From an uncultured Actinomycetes bacterium (GTDB lineage Bacteria; Actinomycetota; CADDZG01; WHSQ01): a stretch of 62,299 nucleotides of DNA. The DNA lies in assembly GCA_937863385.1 (NCBI GenBank), contig CALMBW010000003.1, forward strand, positions 1 to 62,299. Direction: 5' to 3'. Under the pieces are notes generated by a model, which saw only the letters and a list, made by a program, of their open reading frames with translations, ran no database searches and was not told the DNA's origin. How positions within the stretch are numbered: position 1 is the stretch's first letter; each line of letters starts with the position of its first letter. The position numbers and the translations under genes were made by a program. Shown here piece after piece: positions 47,715 to 56,710 of the stretch.

Positions 47715-48674
47715 TTACTTACCTGCCTTCTCGGCCCATTCGGCTTGGAAGTCCTCGAGTTTCTTGGACACCTGCATACCGGCGGCGCGACCGCGGTCTG
47801 CGAACTGGATCGCCATCTTGCGCGATGCCTCATCGATCATCTCGTTGCCGAACATGACGGCCCCGGTCCGGTCCACATCGGTGGCGTGCTTGTACGCGTC
47901 AAGCAGTGCTTCGGCCTTGTCGTACTCCTCCTGAGAGGGCGTGAACACTTCGTTGAGGACGTCGATCTGACCGGGGTGCAACGCCCACTTGCCGTCGTAA
48001 CCGAGTGCACGCGACCGCATGGACATCTCGCGGAAGCCGTCGAGGTCCTTGATCAGCAGATAGGGGCCATCGATAGCCTGCAGACCGGCATCACGAGCAG
48101 CCACGAGGATGGTCTCGAGGACCCAGTGGAAATGATCGCCGGGGTAACCGGGCATCGGCATCCCTGCGGTCACCGTCGGCAGACCCAGCGAAGCGCTCAT
48201 ATCGGCAGGGCCAAAGATCAAGGTCTCGGCGCGATCCGAGGCATGTGCGATCTCGTTGATGTTGCGGAGGCCCGTGGCCGTCTCGATCTGGATCTCGAGG
48301 CCGATCCTCTTATCGAGGCCGAGATTGGTCTCGATCATGCGAAGCATGTGATCCACGAACATCACCTCGTGCGCATGCTGCACCTTGGGGATCATCAGAC
48401 AATCGATGTGCTCGTGGGCACCTTCGATGATCGTCTTGATGTCGTCTGCGGCCCACTGGGTGTCGATCGAGTTGATGCGGACGACGACCGTTTTGTCGCC
48501 CCAGTCGTTGTTCTTCAAGGCATCGATCACGTTCCCGCGGGCCTCTTCCTTGGCCAGCGGAGCAACCGAGTCCTCGAGGTCCATGAAGACCTGGTCGGCC
48601 GGAAGGCCCGGGGCCTTGCCGAGCATCTTGGGGGACGAACCTGGGACGGACAGACACGACCTGCGTGCGCGCAA
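47715..48674 (-). CDS. HpcH/HpaI-CitE-type CoA ester lyase
   Basis: The product is 319 residues. TTG 48674 is chosen because AAGGAGG lies seven bases upstream and the product then opens with R-A-R-R-S-C-L-S-V-P-G-S-S, the standard start of the family. D-Q-V-F-M-D-L-E-D-S-V-A-P gives the metal Glu/Asp, V-V-V-R-I-N-S provides Arg and the Glu of G-L-E-I-Q-I-E-T-A the second ligand. It acts on malyl-, citramalyl- or citryl-CoA-like esters with Mg. The frame stays open to 48857 but the extension is not coding-like. Paired with the acyl-CoA dehydrogenase. Confidence 0.9.
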   Translation of the reverse strand: MRARRSCLSVPGSSPKMLGKAPGLPADQVFMDLEDSVAPLAKEEARGNVIDALKNNDWGDKTVVVRINSIDTQWAADDIKTIIEGAHEHIDCLMIPKVQHAHEVMFVDHMLRMIETNLGLDKRIGLEIQIETATGLRNINEIAHASDRAETLIFGPADMSASLGLPTVTAGMPMPGYPGDHFHWVLETILVAARDAGLQAIDGPYLLIKDLDGFREMSMRSRALGYDGKWALHPGQIDVLNEVFTPSQEEYDKAEALLDAYKHATDVDRTGAVMFGNEMIDEASRKMAIQFADRGRAAGMQVSKKLEDFQAEWAEKAGK

Positions 48675-48931
48675 CTTGGGGCCTCCTTGGGGACTTGCCT
48701 TTGAGAATGAAGTGGGCCTGGTGCACCATCCCGCAAATAATCCCCATGCCAGAGCGGCCCTGCATCGACGTTGACTGCGTTGCTCCTCGCGCCCGTACTC
48801 CCCGGTACGAACGACTCGTCGCGCCTTGCCCTCGCCGCGCAGTGCCGCTCTGGACAAAGTCGTTACTTGCGAGACGGCGCACTAGCCTAACTTTCCCAGC
48901 CCACCCTCCGCGCCCACCGCGACGGGCATGC

Positions 48932-50509
48932 TTACTCGACGTAGCCGAGGCCTCTCAGGTGGGTCTCGATCTCGGTCTCTTCCTGCGAGGTGAGCCCCTC
49001 ATCGGACCGATCGCCGTCCTCGACACCCTCACCGACCTCTAGCCGGGCGTCGGGGCCGACCAACTGTGACAAGACCTTGCCGTCTCGGGGCACGGCAGTA
49101 GTCACGTTGAGGGCCGCTAGCGCCGTGGGCATGAGGTCGACCAACTCGACGGTCTCTTTGAGCGGCCCCGGTGTGACTTCCGGCCCGGTAGCGACCAGAA
49201 CACCTTCGAGACGATGATCGCCAGACAACCAGTCGGCATCCTCTACTGCCGTCCGAGCGTGTGTCAGCGAATAGAAAGGTGCCGGGACGAGCACGAGGTC
49301 GGGTCCCCAGTCGAGGTATTTGCCGCTGAGCACCTCTTCCTTCCGATAGATCTTCTTGATCGGGCTTCGCCCGGTCTTGGGATCGATGAAGCTTTGAAGA
49401 GCGGCGGCCAGTTCATCTCGCAAACGCTCGTAGTCCTTCGGGTCGACGATGCCCTGCGGTTCACGTCCCTTGAGGTTCAGCGACACGCCTTCACCGGTCG
49501 AGGTGACGCTGGTGTAGGCACGCGACTTGTCCCAATCGAGCGGCGATGCAGGCAACGCCACCTTCCCGTGCAGCTTGAGCAGGTCGTAGACCCGGCGAGC
49601 GATACGGCGTCCCGGCCCCCAGCGGATCAGGTTGGTCGCGAAACTGCCTTTGCTGAATTGAGCCCATCCCAGGCTCTCGAGGATGCGGTCCATCGTGCAC
49701 GTGCGCGTGCATGGCTGATGACCGTGATCACTCATGAACATCACGAGGTCGTTATCGGTTGTCCGCTCGAGAAGCCGGGCCAATCCTTCATCGAGCTGCC
49801 GGTAAACGGCACGCGTTTGGGCAGCTACCGGTGTGTCCTTCAGCTTCGGATAGTCCGGATGCTCGGGGTGGATGTACTCGATCAGACAGTGCTGGATCCT
49901 GTCGGTGGACATGAATCCCAACACGGCCACGTCCCACTCGGTCGTGTCGAGCAGGTACTCGAATGCCGTCTGACGCTTCTCCGTTACGCGAGCGCACTCT
50001 TGCAGGAACGCTTCGGGCCGGTTGCGGAAGGTGGTCCAGCTCATCCCGTTTATCGGGAAAGGGGCATTGGCATCCAGCTCCTGCTGGAGCTCCAACGGAT
50101 ACGTGTAGCTGCGAGCCGCCGGAAGCACTCCCCCGGCAACGATCTTCCCCTTGATAGCGGGGGCCGGGAACGTCAGAGGGATGTTGGCAACCACCGAAGT
50201 CTTGCCGGCGTCGGTTAGGTCGGCGAAAGTCGTCCGAGCCTTGACCGAGTGGTACGTGATGGGCAGCCGCCGGTTAGCACCGGGCTTGTACTCCAAGATG
50301 TCGAAGACGCCGTGTCCGGCTGGATTCAGACCCGTCATGAACGAAGGCCAAGCACACCAAGAGTGGCTCGGCACTGTGGACAGGCAGTCGCCGTAGGCTC
50401 CCCTGTCTATGAGGGCGGCGAGGTTAGGAAGCTCGCCGTTGTCGAGCATCGGTTGGAGGACCTTCCAGTCGACCCCATCCCAACCGATAATCAGTACTCG
50501 TTCAGGCAC
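48932..50509 (-). CDS. Alkaline-phosphatase-fold phosphodiesterase/nucleotide pyrophosphatase-like protein
   Basis: The product is 525 residues from GTG 50509. The start RVLIIGWDGVDWKVLQP has the metal Asp. S-W-C-A-W-P-S-F-M-T-G carries the nucleophile position. F-M-S-D-H-G-H-Q-P (about 258-266) gives the Asp-His metal pair. A late S-G-D-H-R-L-E-G gives another metal His. No signal peptide is visible, so it may be cytoplasmic. Members are phosphodiesterases, phosphoglycerate mutases or sulfatase-like. Substrate unknown. It is divergent to the DUF2207 gene, with 17 bp between the start codons. Confidence 0.85.
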   Translation of the reverse strand: MPERVLIIGWDGVDWKVLQPMLDNGELPNLAALIDRGAYGDCLSTVPSHSWCAWPSFMTGLNPAGHGVFDILEYKPGANRRLPITYHSVKARTTFADLTDAGKTSVVANIPLTFPAPAIKGKIVAGGVLPAARSYTYPLELQQELDANAPFPINGMSWTTFRNRPEAFLQECARVTEKRQTAFEYLLDTTEWDVAVLGFMSTDRIQHCLIEYIHPEHPDYPKLKDTPVAAQTRAVYRQLDEGLARLLERTTDNDLVMFMSDHGHQPCTRTCTMDRILESLGWAQFSKGSFATNLIRWGPGRRIARRVYDLLKLHGKVALPASPLDWDKSRAYTSVTSTGEGVSLNLKGREPQGIVDPKDYERLRDELAAALQSFIDPKTGRSPIKKIYRKEEVLSGKYLDWGPDLVLVPAPFYSLTHARTAVEDADWLSGDHRLEGVLVATGPEVTPGPLKETVELVDLMPTALAALNVTTAVPRDGKVLSQLVGPDARLEVGEGVEDGDRSDEGLTSQEETEIETHLRGLGYVE

Positions 50510-50526
50510 GTCGGGAGGATAAACGC

Positions 50527-52433
50527 ATGCGGAGGCTCTTGGTCACGCTGGGTGTCTTTGGGGTCGTCTCGATGGCGCTGCAGCCCGCAGCGATGGCGCA
50601 GGACAAGAGCTTCTACCTGCCTACTGCGGAGGTGCTGGTCGAGGTTCGGCCCGACGGCTCCCTGAGGGTGACCGAGCAGATCCAGTTCTCGTTCTCCGGG
50701 GATTTCTCGGGCGCCTACCGGGACATCCCCGTGCGGGACGGCGAACAGATCACCGACATCACGGTCACCGAGGATGACCGCGAGTACTCACCCGGAGCGT
50801 CGGCAGAGCTCGGATCTTCGGGCTCTCCCGACACCTTCGGAGTGGCCTACCTCGACGATGTCGTCCGTGTCGTGTGGCACTACTCGGCCGCGAACGAATC
50901 GCGGACCTTCGAGATCGGCTACACCTTCCGAGGTCTCGCCGTTGCCTACGACGATGTGGTCGATGTGAACCTTCAGGTATGGGGGGACGAATGGAAGGTC
51001 GAGCTCTCGAGCCTCCGCGCAACCATGAGGGTTCCCGGTGCCGCACCGGGAGAGATCCGCGTGTGGGGCCATCCCGCTACCGTGGAAGGGATCACGGTAC
51101 TGAACCCTGACGGCACGGGGGCCGAGTTGTGGGCGAACGCGATCCGGCCCGGTTACTTCGCCGAGATGCGCATGGTCTTCCCGCGCTCTTTGCTCTCTGA
51201 TACCTCCGGGGCGCGACGGTCGTCGAAGGCAACGGTCTTGACAAGATCCTGGCTGAGGAACGCGCATTCGAACGCAACGCACAGCGAGACAGGGAGCGGG
51301 TCGAGTGGTTGAAGCGGAACCTCGGGTGGTTGATCCCGCTCGCTCTTCTGCTGACCGCTCTCCCAGCCGTGCTTATCGGCTTCTTCATCTGGATGCGGTG
51401 GGGCAAGGAACCGAAGGTGCCCCAACCTCCTCAGCACATCTTCGAGCCGCCAGGAACCGAGGCACCTGCACTGATAGCCGCTCTGCTCGCCGAGGGCCAC
51501 ACGAAGACCACGGGCGATGCTTTCGCCGCAACGCTTTTCGATCTGATCCGTCGCAAGCATCTCGACGCGTTCCCGACCAGCTCCGTCAAAGACACCTGGG
51601 CCGGTCTGCGATCCGAAGATGTCAGTGACCTAGCCGTGAAGCTCCGCGAGAACGCACCGGAAGAAGCCCTGACCCCGTACGAGAACGAAGTGATGAAAGC
51701 CATAAAGAGGGCGGCAGAAGGCAAGGAGCAACTGCTACTTAGTGACCTGAAAGACATCATCAAGAAAGACCCCACGTACTACTCGAAACGTTTCAAGGGT
51801 TTCAAAGAGAAGGTGTCCGACGCTGTGCGCGAGAAAGGCTGGTGGTCCACCAAGGGGTTCAAAGCGACCGGGATAGCGATCGGTGTCTTCATCCTGCTCA
51901 CTGCGGCCGCCATAGCTCTAGCGATCGTCACCTTTGATCCGGTCACGGGCTTCCCGTGGTCGACCTTGCTCTGGGGGTTCATGGCTGCGGTCATGGCCTT
52001 CAATACCTTCCTGTTGATCGGATTCGCCTTGATACGCCGAGGATGGGAGAGCCGCACGCCGCAGGCGGCGGCCGATGCTGCTCGTTGGGCGGCATTCAAG
52101 AGATTCCTCTCGGAGTTCAAAGGCATCCCTGAGGCCGTGCCGGGGTCCATAACGATCTGGGAGCAGTTCCTCGTCTACGGGATCGCGTTCGGTGTCGCCG
52201 ATCGCGTCCTTGAAGCGGCGCAGCTATACGCGCCTGCCGAACTCGAGAAACACAGCTCTTTGTATTGGATCGATTCCAACGGTGCCTTGGGCTCAGGCCG
52301 GTCGGCTTTCGCTATCGCCGACATCTCCCACTCGGTTGCGAGCGCGGCCGCGCCTTCGTCGGGCGGCGGGGGTGGAGGTTTCTCCGGTGGAGGTGGCGGT
52401 GGTGGAGGTGGCGGTGGTGGAGGCGCCTGGTGA
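50527..52433 (+). pseudogene. DUF2207 membrane protein, frameshifted near 51215
   Basis: The first part (50527 onward, signal peptide of about 25 residues, then a beta-rich DUF2207 domain: V-L-V-E-V-R-P-D-G-S-L-R-V-T-E and Y-R-D-I-P-V-R-D-G) reads correctly to about 51215. The family sequence then continues one frame over (V-V-E-G-N-G-L-D-K-I-L-A-E-E-R-A) into a membrane helix (about 51330-51390), a cytoplasmic domain, two more helices (51880-52030) and a Gly-rich tail ending in G-A-W. A GCGCG run at the break suggests a 1-2 bp indel. If real, two fragments are made; a base-calling error is equally likely. Confidence 0.85.
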
Positions 52434-52458
52434 CTCGGTGTGTCGGACCTATCCGAAG

Positions 52459-53679
52459 TCAGTCTTGCCGGGCTTGGGCCAGCCGGTGGGCGCGCAGCGC
52501 GAGGTGCAAGCGCAGCTTGTCCTCGGCTTCTCGTAGCGACCAACCGGTCAGCTTCTCGATCTGCTTCAGCCTGTAGCTAACCGTGTGAGGGTGAGCGAAC
52601 AGCGCCTCGCCGGCAAGCTTGACGCTGCCATCGGCATCGAAGAACGCTTCTAGCGTCCGCACGAGTTCGCCCTTTCGCCGGTCGTCGTACTCCAAGAGCG
52701 GGCCCAGCATCTGGCTCACGAATCGATCGATCAGGCCGGGTTCGGCGCGCAAGAAGTGATACAGCAGCAGATCCTCGAAACGGCTGACGACCTCCTCTGA
52801 CCCCAGCGCGGTTCCGATCTCAAGAGCCTCGCGCGCTTCCAGATAGGCCCGCCTGATGCCCTCCAGGCCCAGCGCAGGCCCACCCATCCCGAACCTCCAC
52901 CCGCTACCGAGTTCGGCGACCAGCTTCTCGGGTACGAGGTCTTGCTCGACATCCACCGGCAAGAGAGCGATAGTTTGATCCGCTCGCTGGAGAACGATCG
53001 GATCAGCGACACCCAGTGAAACGTTCGAAGCTGCAGTCGCTACCAGTGCTTCTTTCCGATTGTCTTTACCGGGCCCGGTCCCCACCAGCGCGACATAGCT
53101 CAGAGACAGGTCGTATCCAAACGTGTGAGCCCTGCTAAGCAGGTCCTCCGCTGGCGTGTCCGACGCCCCGTAGAGCAGGTCCGAAAGGAACTCACGACGA
53201 GCCCCCTCCTGTTCCCGCACGATCATCCGTTGTGCACGTGAGTATGCCTCGGCCACGGACCGCGATAGCTGATCGGAGTACTTGAGGACCGCTTCGGCTA
53301 GGTCGAGCGATGCTTCGAGGGCACCTTCGCCCTCGAAGGCACGGCATTCCTCGGCCAACACGTCCCAGCAAACCCTGAACACCGTCCTGTACGCGTGCAG
53401 GACGTCGTCTAGGGGGATGGATGCCTCAGCCCGCCGTGCACCGACCTTCTCTATGGGCTCGAGTTCATCTTTGCGGATCTCCCGTCCCTCGGTGAGCACC
53501 CTCGCGAGGGTCGACGCGTTGTCGCGAACCGCCGCTTGAACGTCTTCAAGGAGGGGATCACCCACGCGCCCGTAGGAGGGGACGGAATCCCAGATCGCCT
53601 CGGCGGACCGTTCTACGACCTGGTCCAAGCGGCCGACGAACCGATCGACGATGCGCTCGAGCGGGGTCTTCTCCCTCAT
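52459..53679 (-). CDS. PucR/CdaR-type transcriptional regulator
   Basis: The product is 406 residues. The first part is a helical sensor of about 180 residues, and a GGDEF-like fold without motif follows. The C-terminal helix-turn-helix (about 335-395) has the typical L-V-R-T-L-E-A-F-F-D-A-D-G-S-V, A-L-F-A-H-P-H-T-V-S-Y-R-L and I-E-K-L-T-G segments of the PucR family. Its start overlaps the DUF302 stop by 4 bp, so the two genes are one unit. The controlled pathway is not evident. Confidence 0.9.
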   Translation of the reverse strand: MREKTPLERIVDRFVGRLDQVVERSAEAIWDSVPSYGRVGDPLLEDVQAAVRDNASTLARVLTEGREIRKDELEPIEKVGARRAEASIPLDDVLHAYRTVFRVCWDVLAEECRAFEGEGALEASLDLAEAVLKYSDQLSRSVAEAYSRAQRMIVREQEGARREFLSDLLYGASDTPAEDLLSRAHTFGYDLSLSYVALVGTGPGKDNRKEALVATAASNVSLGVADPIVLQRADQTIALLPVDVEQDLVPEKLVAELGSGWRFGMGGPALGLEGIRRAYLEAREALEIGTALGSEEVVSRFEDLLLYHFLRAEPGLIDRFVSQMLGPLLEYDDRRKGELVRTLEAFFDADGSVKLAGEALFAHPHTVSYRLKQIEKLTGWSLREAEDKLRLHLALRAHRLAQARQD

Positions 53680-54068
53680 GCTTTGGCCGCGATCCTCGTC
53701 AGAACCTTGGTAAGGGCTGAGCGCGCAGATTCGGTCGCTTGGATCGATGCTTCATCCGAAGGCTCCAGAACGTCTATGGGATCCAGTGCAGCAACTATCG
53801 CCGACTCTCCGGTCTCTTGAACCACCAGGTTGCACGGGAGATGAACGGCCACACGGGTATCCGGATCGATCTGCTTATCGCTGAGGGCCGCGTTGAAAAC
53901 GCCCATGATCAGGTACTGGCGATCGGCTCCAGCCTCCGCGCCGAGAAGCCCGCCTACGTGCATCTCGGAGAGGATGGAGAAACCTTCACCTCTGAAGGCA
54001 AGTCGTGCTTGCACGACTGCCTCGTCATAGCCGGCCGGCACTTCGACCGTGTATCCATAGTCGGTCAT
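53676..54068 (-). CDS. DUF302 protein
   Basis: The product is 130 residues. D-E-A-V-V-Q-A-R-L-A-F-R-G-E-G-F-S-I-L-S-E-M-H-V, A-L-S-D-K-Q-I-D-P-D and H-L-P-C-N-L-V-V-Q-E are the conserved DUF302 segments. It forms a dimeric alpha/beta fold of unknown function. It overlaps the PucR-type gene by 4 bp. Confidence 0.85.
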   Translation of the reverse strand: MTDYGYTVEVPAGYDEAVVQARLAFRGEGFSILSEMHVGGLLGAEAGADRQYLIMGVFNAALSDKQIDPDTRVAVHLPCNLVVQETGESAIVAALDPIDVLEPSDEASIQATESARSALTKVLTRIAAKA

Positions 54069-54103
54069 CGCCCAATACGGTAACGCTTAGGGAGGGCCTT
54101 TAG

Positions 54104-54955
54104 ATGTCTGTCCTCGTGATACCGAACGTCTCGGCTGCAAAGAACCCTCTGCTGGTGCAACAACTAGCGGAAACGGTACGAAACAGCCATGCCCGGGTTC
54201 TCGACGTTCATTCCGACCCGGTGCACGAAAGGTCGGTGCTGACGGTAACCGGGACCACGGATCACCTCATCGACGCGATGGAGGCACTGGCGATAAGAGC
54301 CGCCGAGCTCATCGACCTGCGGGTCCATCGGGGCGTCCACCCACGTTTCGGCGTCTTCGACGTATGCCCGTTCGTACCTCTCGAGGAAGGGGATCGGATG
54401 GATGAGGCTACAGATGCTGCCGTACGGACGGCCGACCGGATCGCCAGCCGGGCAGGCATCGCGGTCTACCTGTATGGCGCGGCAGCTCGATCGGAGAACC
54501 GCTTCGATCTGGTGGATGTGCGAAAGGCGATAGCTCAGGGGGAGGCCCCAGATCTTGGATCTCCGCCTTCGGCGCGAAGTGGAGCCGTTTGTGTCGGAGC
54601 GAGGCAGGTGCTCATCGCATTCAACGTCTGGCTTAGATGTGACATCGCAACAGCACGAGACATCGCCGCCACCATCCGAGAACGTAACGGGGGTCTAACG
54701 GGGGTGCGCGCCCTAGGGCTCGAGATATCGCCGGACCGATGTCAGGTATCAACCAACATCACGAAACCTGCTGACTGTGGGATCGATGATGTCTACGACG
54801 AGGTCACGAGGTTGGCCCGGGACCGCGGGGTCGAGGTACAAGCATCCGAGATCGTGGGAGCGCCACCGCAGAGATTCCTGCCCGACCCTTCGAAAGAAGC
54901 GGCCCGGCGACTGATGTCACCGGGCCGCTCCCTCGAAACGTTGCTGGCGCTTTAG
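54104..54955 (+). CDS. ftcD: Glutamate formimidoyltransferase (FTCD N-terminal domain type)
   Basis: The product is 283 residues; ATG 54104 has AGGGAGG upstream. The segment H-R-G-V-H-P-R-F-G-V-F-D-V-C-P-F-V-P-L-E is the formiminotransferase N-subdomain motif with the catalytic His, and A-F-N-V-W-L, A-L-G-L-E-I and C-Q-V-S-T-N-I-T-K-P fit the C-subdomain. It transfers the formimino group between formimidoyl-glutamate and tetrahydrofolate. No cyclodeaminase domain is attached. The stop codon overlaps that of the histone-like gene in opposite orientation. Confidence 0.85.
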   Translation: MSVLVIPNVSAAKNPLLVQQLAETVRNSHARVLDVHSDPVHERSVLTVTGTTDHLIDAMEALAIRAAELIDLRVHRGVHPRFGVFDVCPFVPLEEGDRMDEATDAAVRTADRIASRAGIAVYLYGAAARSENRFDLVDVRKAIAQGEAPDLGSPPSARSGAVCVGARQVLIAFNVWLRCDIATARDIAATIRERNGGLTGVRALGLEISPDRCQVSTNITKPADCGIDDVYDEVTRLARDRGVEVQASEIVGAPPQRFLPDPSKEAARRLMSPGRSLETLLAL

Positions 54956-55446
54956 CGCCGGCGAGTCGTCTTACGTGCCGTGCTCTTGCGTCGAGCTGCC
55001 GGCTTGCGAGCCGTGGTCTTCCTGCGCGCCGCTGGCTTGCGTGCTGCAGTCTTACGAGCTGCCGGCTTGCGAGCCGTGGTCTTCTTACGAGCCGTGGTCT
55101 TCTTCCGACCCGTCGACTTGCGTGCAGCAGTCTTCTTACGAGCTGCCGGCTTACGAGCCGTGGTCTTCTTCCGACCCGTCGACTTGCGTGCAGCAGTCTT
55201 ACGAGCTGCCGGCTTGCGAGCCGTCGTCTTCTTGCGACCGGTGGTCTTCTTGCGACCGGTGGTCTTCCTCGCAGCAGTCTTCCGAGCGGTGGTCTTCCTA
55301 CGACCGGTGCTCTTCTTACGTGCCGTCGACTTGCGTGCCGTCGACTTGCGAGCTGTGGACTTACGTGCCGCAGTCTTCCGAGCCGCGGGCTTTCTGGTTG
55401 TCTTCCGAGCGGAGGACTTCCTACCCGTTGTCTTCTTCGCAGCCAC
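54952..55446 (-). CDS. Histone H1-like Lys/Arg/Ala repeat protein
   Basis: The product is 164 residues from GTG 55446, with GGAGG upstream. It consists almost entirely of short units of the types A-A-R-K-T, K-K-T-T-A-R and K-S-T-G-R, repeated about 25 times. Such K/A/R-rich tails bind DNA backbone and are known from HupB-like and histone H1-like proteins of actinobacteria. There is no HU-like domain here, so it is a free tail. The DNA shows matching 12- to 18-bp repetition, which is prone to expansion or contraction. Confidence 0.85.
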   Translation of the reverse strand: MAAKKTTGRKSSARKTTRKPAARKTAARKSTARKSTARKSTARKKSTGRRKTTARKTAARKTTGRKKTTGRKKTTARKPAARKTAARKSTGRKKTTARKPAARKKTAARKSTGRKKTTARKKTTARKPAARKTAARKPAARRKTTARKPAARRKSTARKTTRRR

Positions 55447-55622
55447 TCCCCACACCTCCAATCAACGTTCTCGGTGAGATCCCTCTTCTAGATCTCATTC
55501 CCCTGTTACCGCGAACGCGCTTCGCACAAACGCGCATTCAACTGGTAATTAGGCACGAATAAACCGCGTGGTGCAAGCATTGCGGGAAGTTTTTTCGCAA
55601 ACGCACTACGCAGAGTGAGCAG

Positions 55623-55895
55623 CTAGGAAACCGCGCGTAACGTTCGACGAGTGCGTTCGCGTCGCAAACGACGACGTTCGCGTTCGGATGTTCCTCCCCA
55701 GATACCGAACTGTTCCTTGTTGTTCAGCGCGTACTCGAGACATTGATTGCGAACGGGACAGTCATTACAAACGGCGCGCGCGGCCTTCGACGAACCGCCG
55801 CGCTCTGGAAAGAAGATCTCGGGATCCACCTCATGGCATCGCGCGTCGCTCTGCCATTCGACAGGCTGCAACAACTTGGTCGTGATCCTCTGCAT
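55623..55895 (-). CDS. WhiB-family iron-sulfur regulator
   Basis: The product is 90 residues from ATG 55895. The four cluster-binding Cys are in D-A-R-C-H-E-V-D-P-E-I-F-F-P and A-V-C-N-D-C-P-V-R-N-Q-C. The G-I-W-G-G-T-S loop and basic R-R-R-L-R-R-E-R-T-R-R tail follow. WhiB proteins bind a [4Fe-4S] cluster and act with sigma factors. It is specific to actinobacteria and is one of the main taxonomic markers here. It is a single gene with about 175 bp of leader region to the histone-like gene. Confidence 0.95.
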   Translation of the reverse strand: MQRITTKLLQPVEWQSDARCHEVDPEIFFPERGGSSKAARAVCNDCPVRNQCLEYALNNKEQFGIWGGTSERERRRLRRERTRRTLRAVS

Positions 55896-56062
55896 CTCCC
55901 CCGGCCCTTCTCTTCTTGCGCGCCCCCTGTGGAAACCCTTGTGGATAAGGGGCACGGTCTAATCACATTCTTGTAATCCTAAGCATGTAATTCAGGATCA
56001 GGCAACCCCCCATATCAGGAAAGTTGCGCGGATCCCCGGATCTGGAGCGCTAGATGTCCGCT

Positions 56063-56422
56063 CTAAGAGATGAGTGAAAGCGTTTCGGCTACGAGCTCGC
56101 TCGATTCGATCGGCTGTATCCGTACGCGTGACGCGCCTGCTTGACGCGCCAACCACTCGTCCTGCGCGCGCTCGACGAGCATCAGCACTGGGATGCCGTG
56201 TTGAGTGGCACGCTGCGACATGTCGCGCAGCAAACCGAATCCTCCGGCACTTCCCGTTCGGATATCTACGATCAACACGTTCGGAACTTCGGTCTTCATG
56301 CGCAGAGATGCTTCACGAGAGTCCGAAGCGGTAGAGATCTCCACGCCGGTTGGAAAACCAAACTCGGCCTCGTTGCGGATCTGCTCGTCATCACTGACGA
56401 CGAGCACCTTCACCCCTTCCAC
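56063..56422 (-). CDS. Receiver-like protein with altered active site
   Basis: The product is 119 residues from GTG 56422. V-L-V-V-S-D-D-E-Q-I-R provides the acidic pair and V-L-I-V-D-I-R the phospho-acceptor Asp. The usual Thr/Ser (V-L-M-L-V-E-R) is Val, and the Lys position (R-V-R-I-Q-P-I-E) is Gln. Phosphorylation would therefore be atypical or absent. There is no output domain. The gene follows the zinc-ribbon gene by 2 bp. Confidence 0.75.
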   Translation of the reverse strand: MEGVKVLVVSDDEQIRNEAEFGFPTGVEISTASDSREASLRMKTEVPNVLIVDIRTGSAGGFGLLRDMSQRATQHGIPVLMLVERAQDEWLARQAGASRVRIQPIESSELVAETLSLIS

Positions 56423-56424
56423 CT

Positions 56425-56700
56425 TTAGGAAGGTGCCTTTATGTGCTTCATCACTGCCCCAGCGAGCTTCTCCTCATCGATCTGGAAGCCGGTTTCCATG
56501 GAGCGAACCTTCTCAAGTGCATTCAGGAAGTAGGCAGACGCCTTCTCTGCGTTCTCCACAGCCTCGATGAGTTGGGAATTGTAGTGACGGGAGAATCTTG
56601 CCCCGCAGAAGGGGCAACGACCGGGAGCGTCCGACTCCGGACCGATCTGTCCTAGCAGGAAGTCACGCTGACAGGTATCGCACTTCGCTTGGATCTTCAT
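56425..56700 (-). CDS. Small zinc-ribbon protein
   Basis: The product is 91 residues from ATG 56700. C-D-T-C (about 7/10) and C-P-F-C-G (about 29/32) bind zinc; a helical tail of 55 residues follows (Y-N-S-Q-L-I-E-A-V-E-N-A-E-K-A). It lies between cytX and the receiver-like gene, with 10 and 2 bp spacing, so it belongs to the riboswitch-led transcript by position. Function unknown. Confidence 0.7.
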   Translation of the reverse strand: MKIQAKCDTCQRDFLLGQIGPESDAPGRCPFCGARFSRHYNSQLIEAVENAEKASAYFLNALEKVRSMETGFQIDEEKLAGAVMKHIKAPS

Positions 56701-56710
56701 CTGAGCCTTT

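Noticed and set aside
48675-48857. Extended N-terminus of the CitE-like lyase
   Set aside because: The standard R-A-R-R-S-x-L-x-V-P-G start begins right at TTG 48674 with an AAGGAGG site; the extension does not resemble the family.
54960-55430. Periodic repeats that could be taken for a CRISPR-like array
   Set aside because: The repeats are short, unevenly spaced and encode K/A/R units in one open frame; there are no unique spacers and no cas genes.
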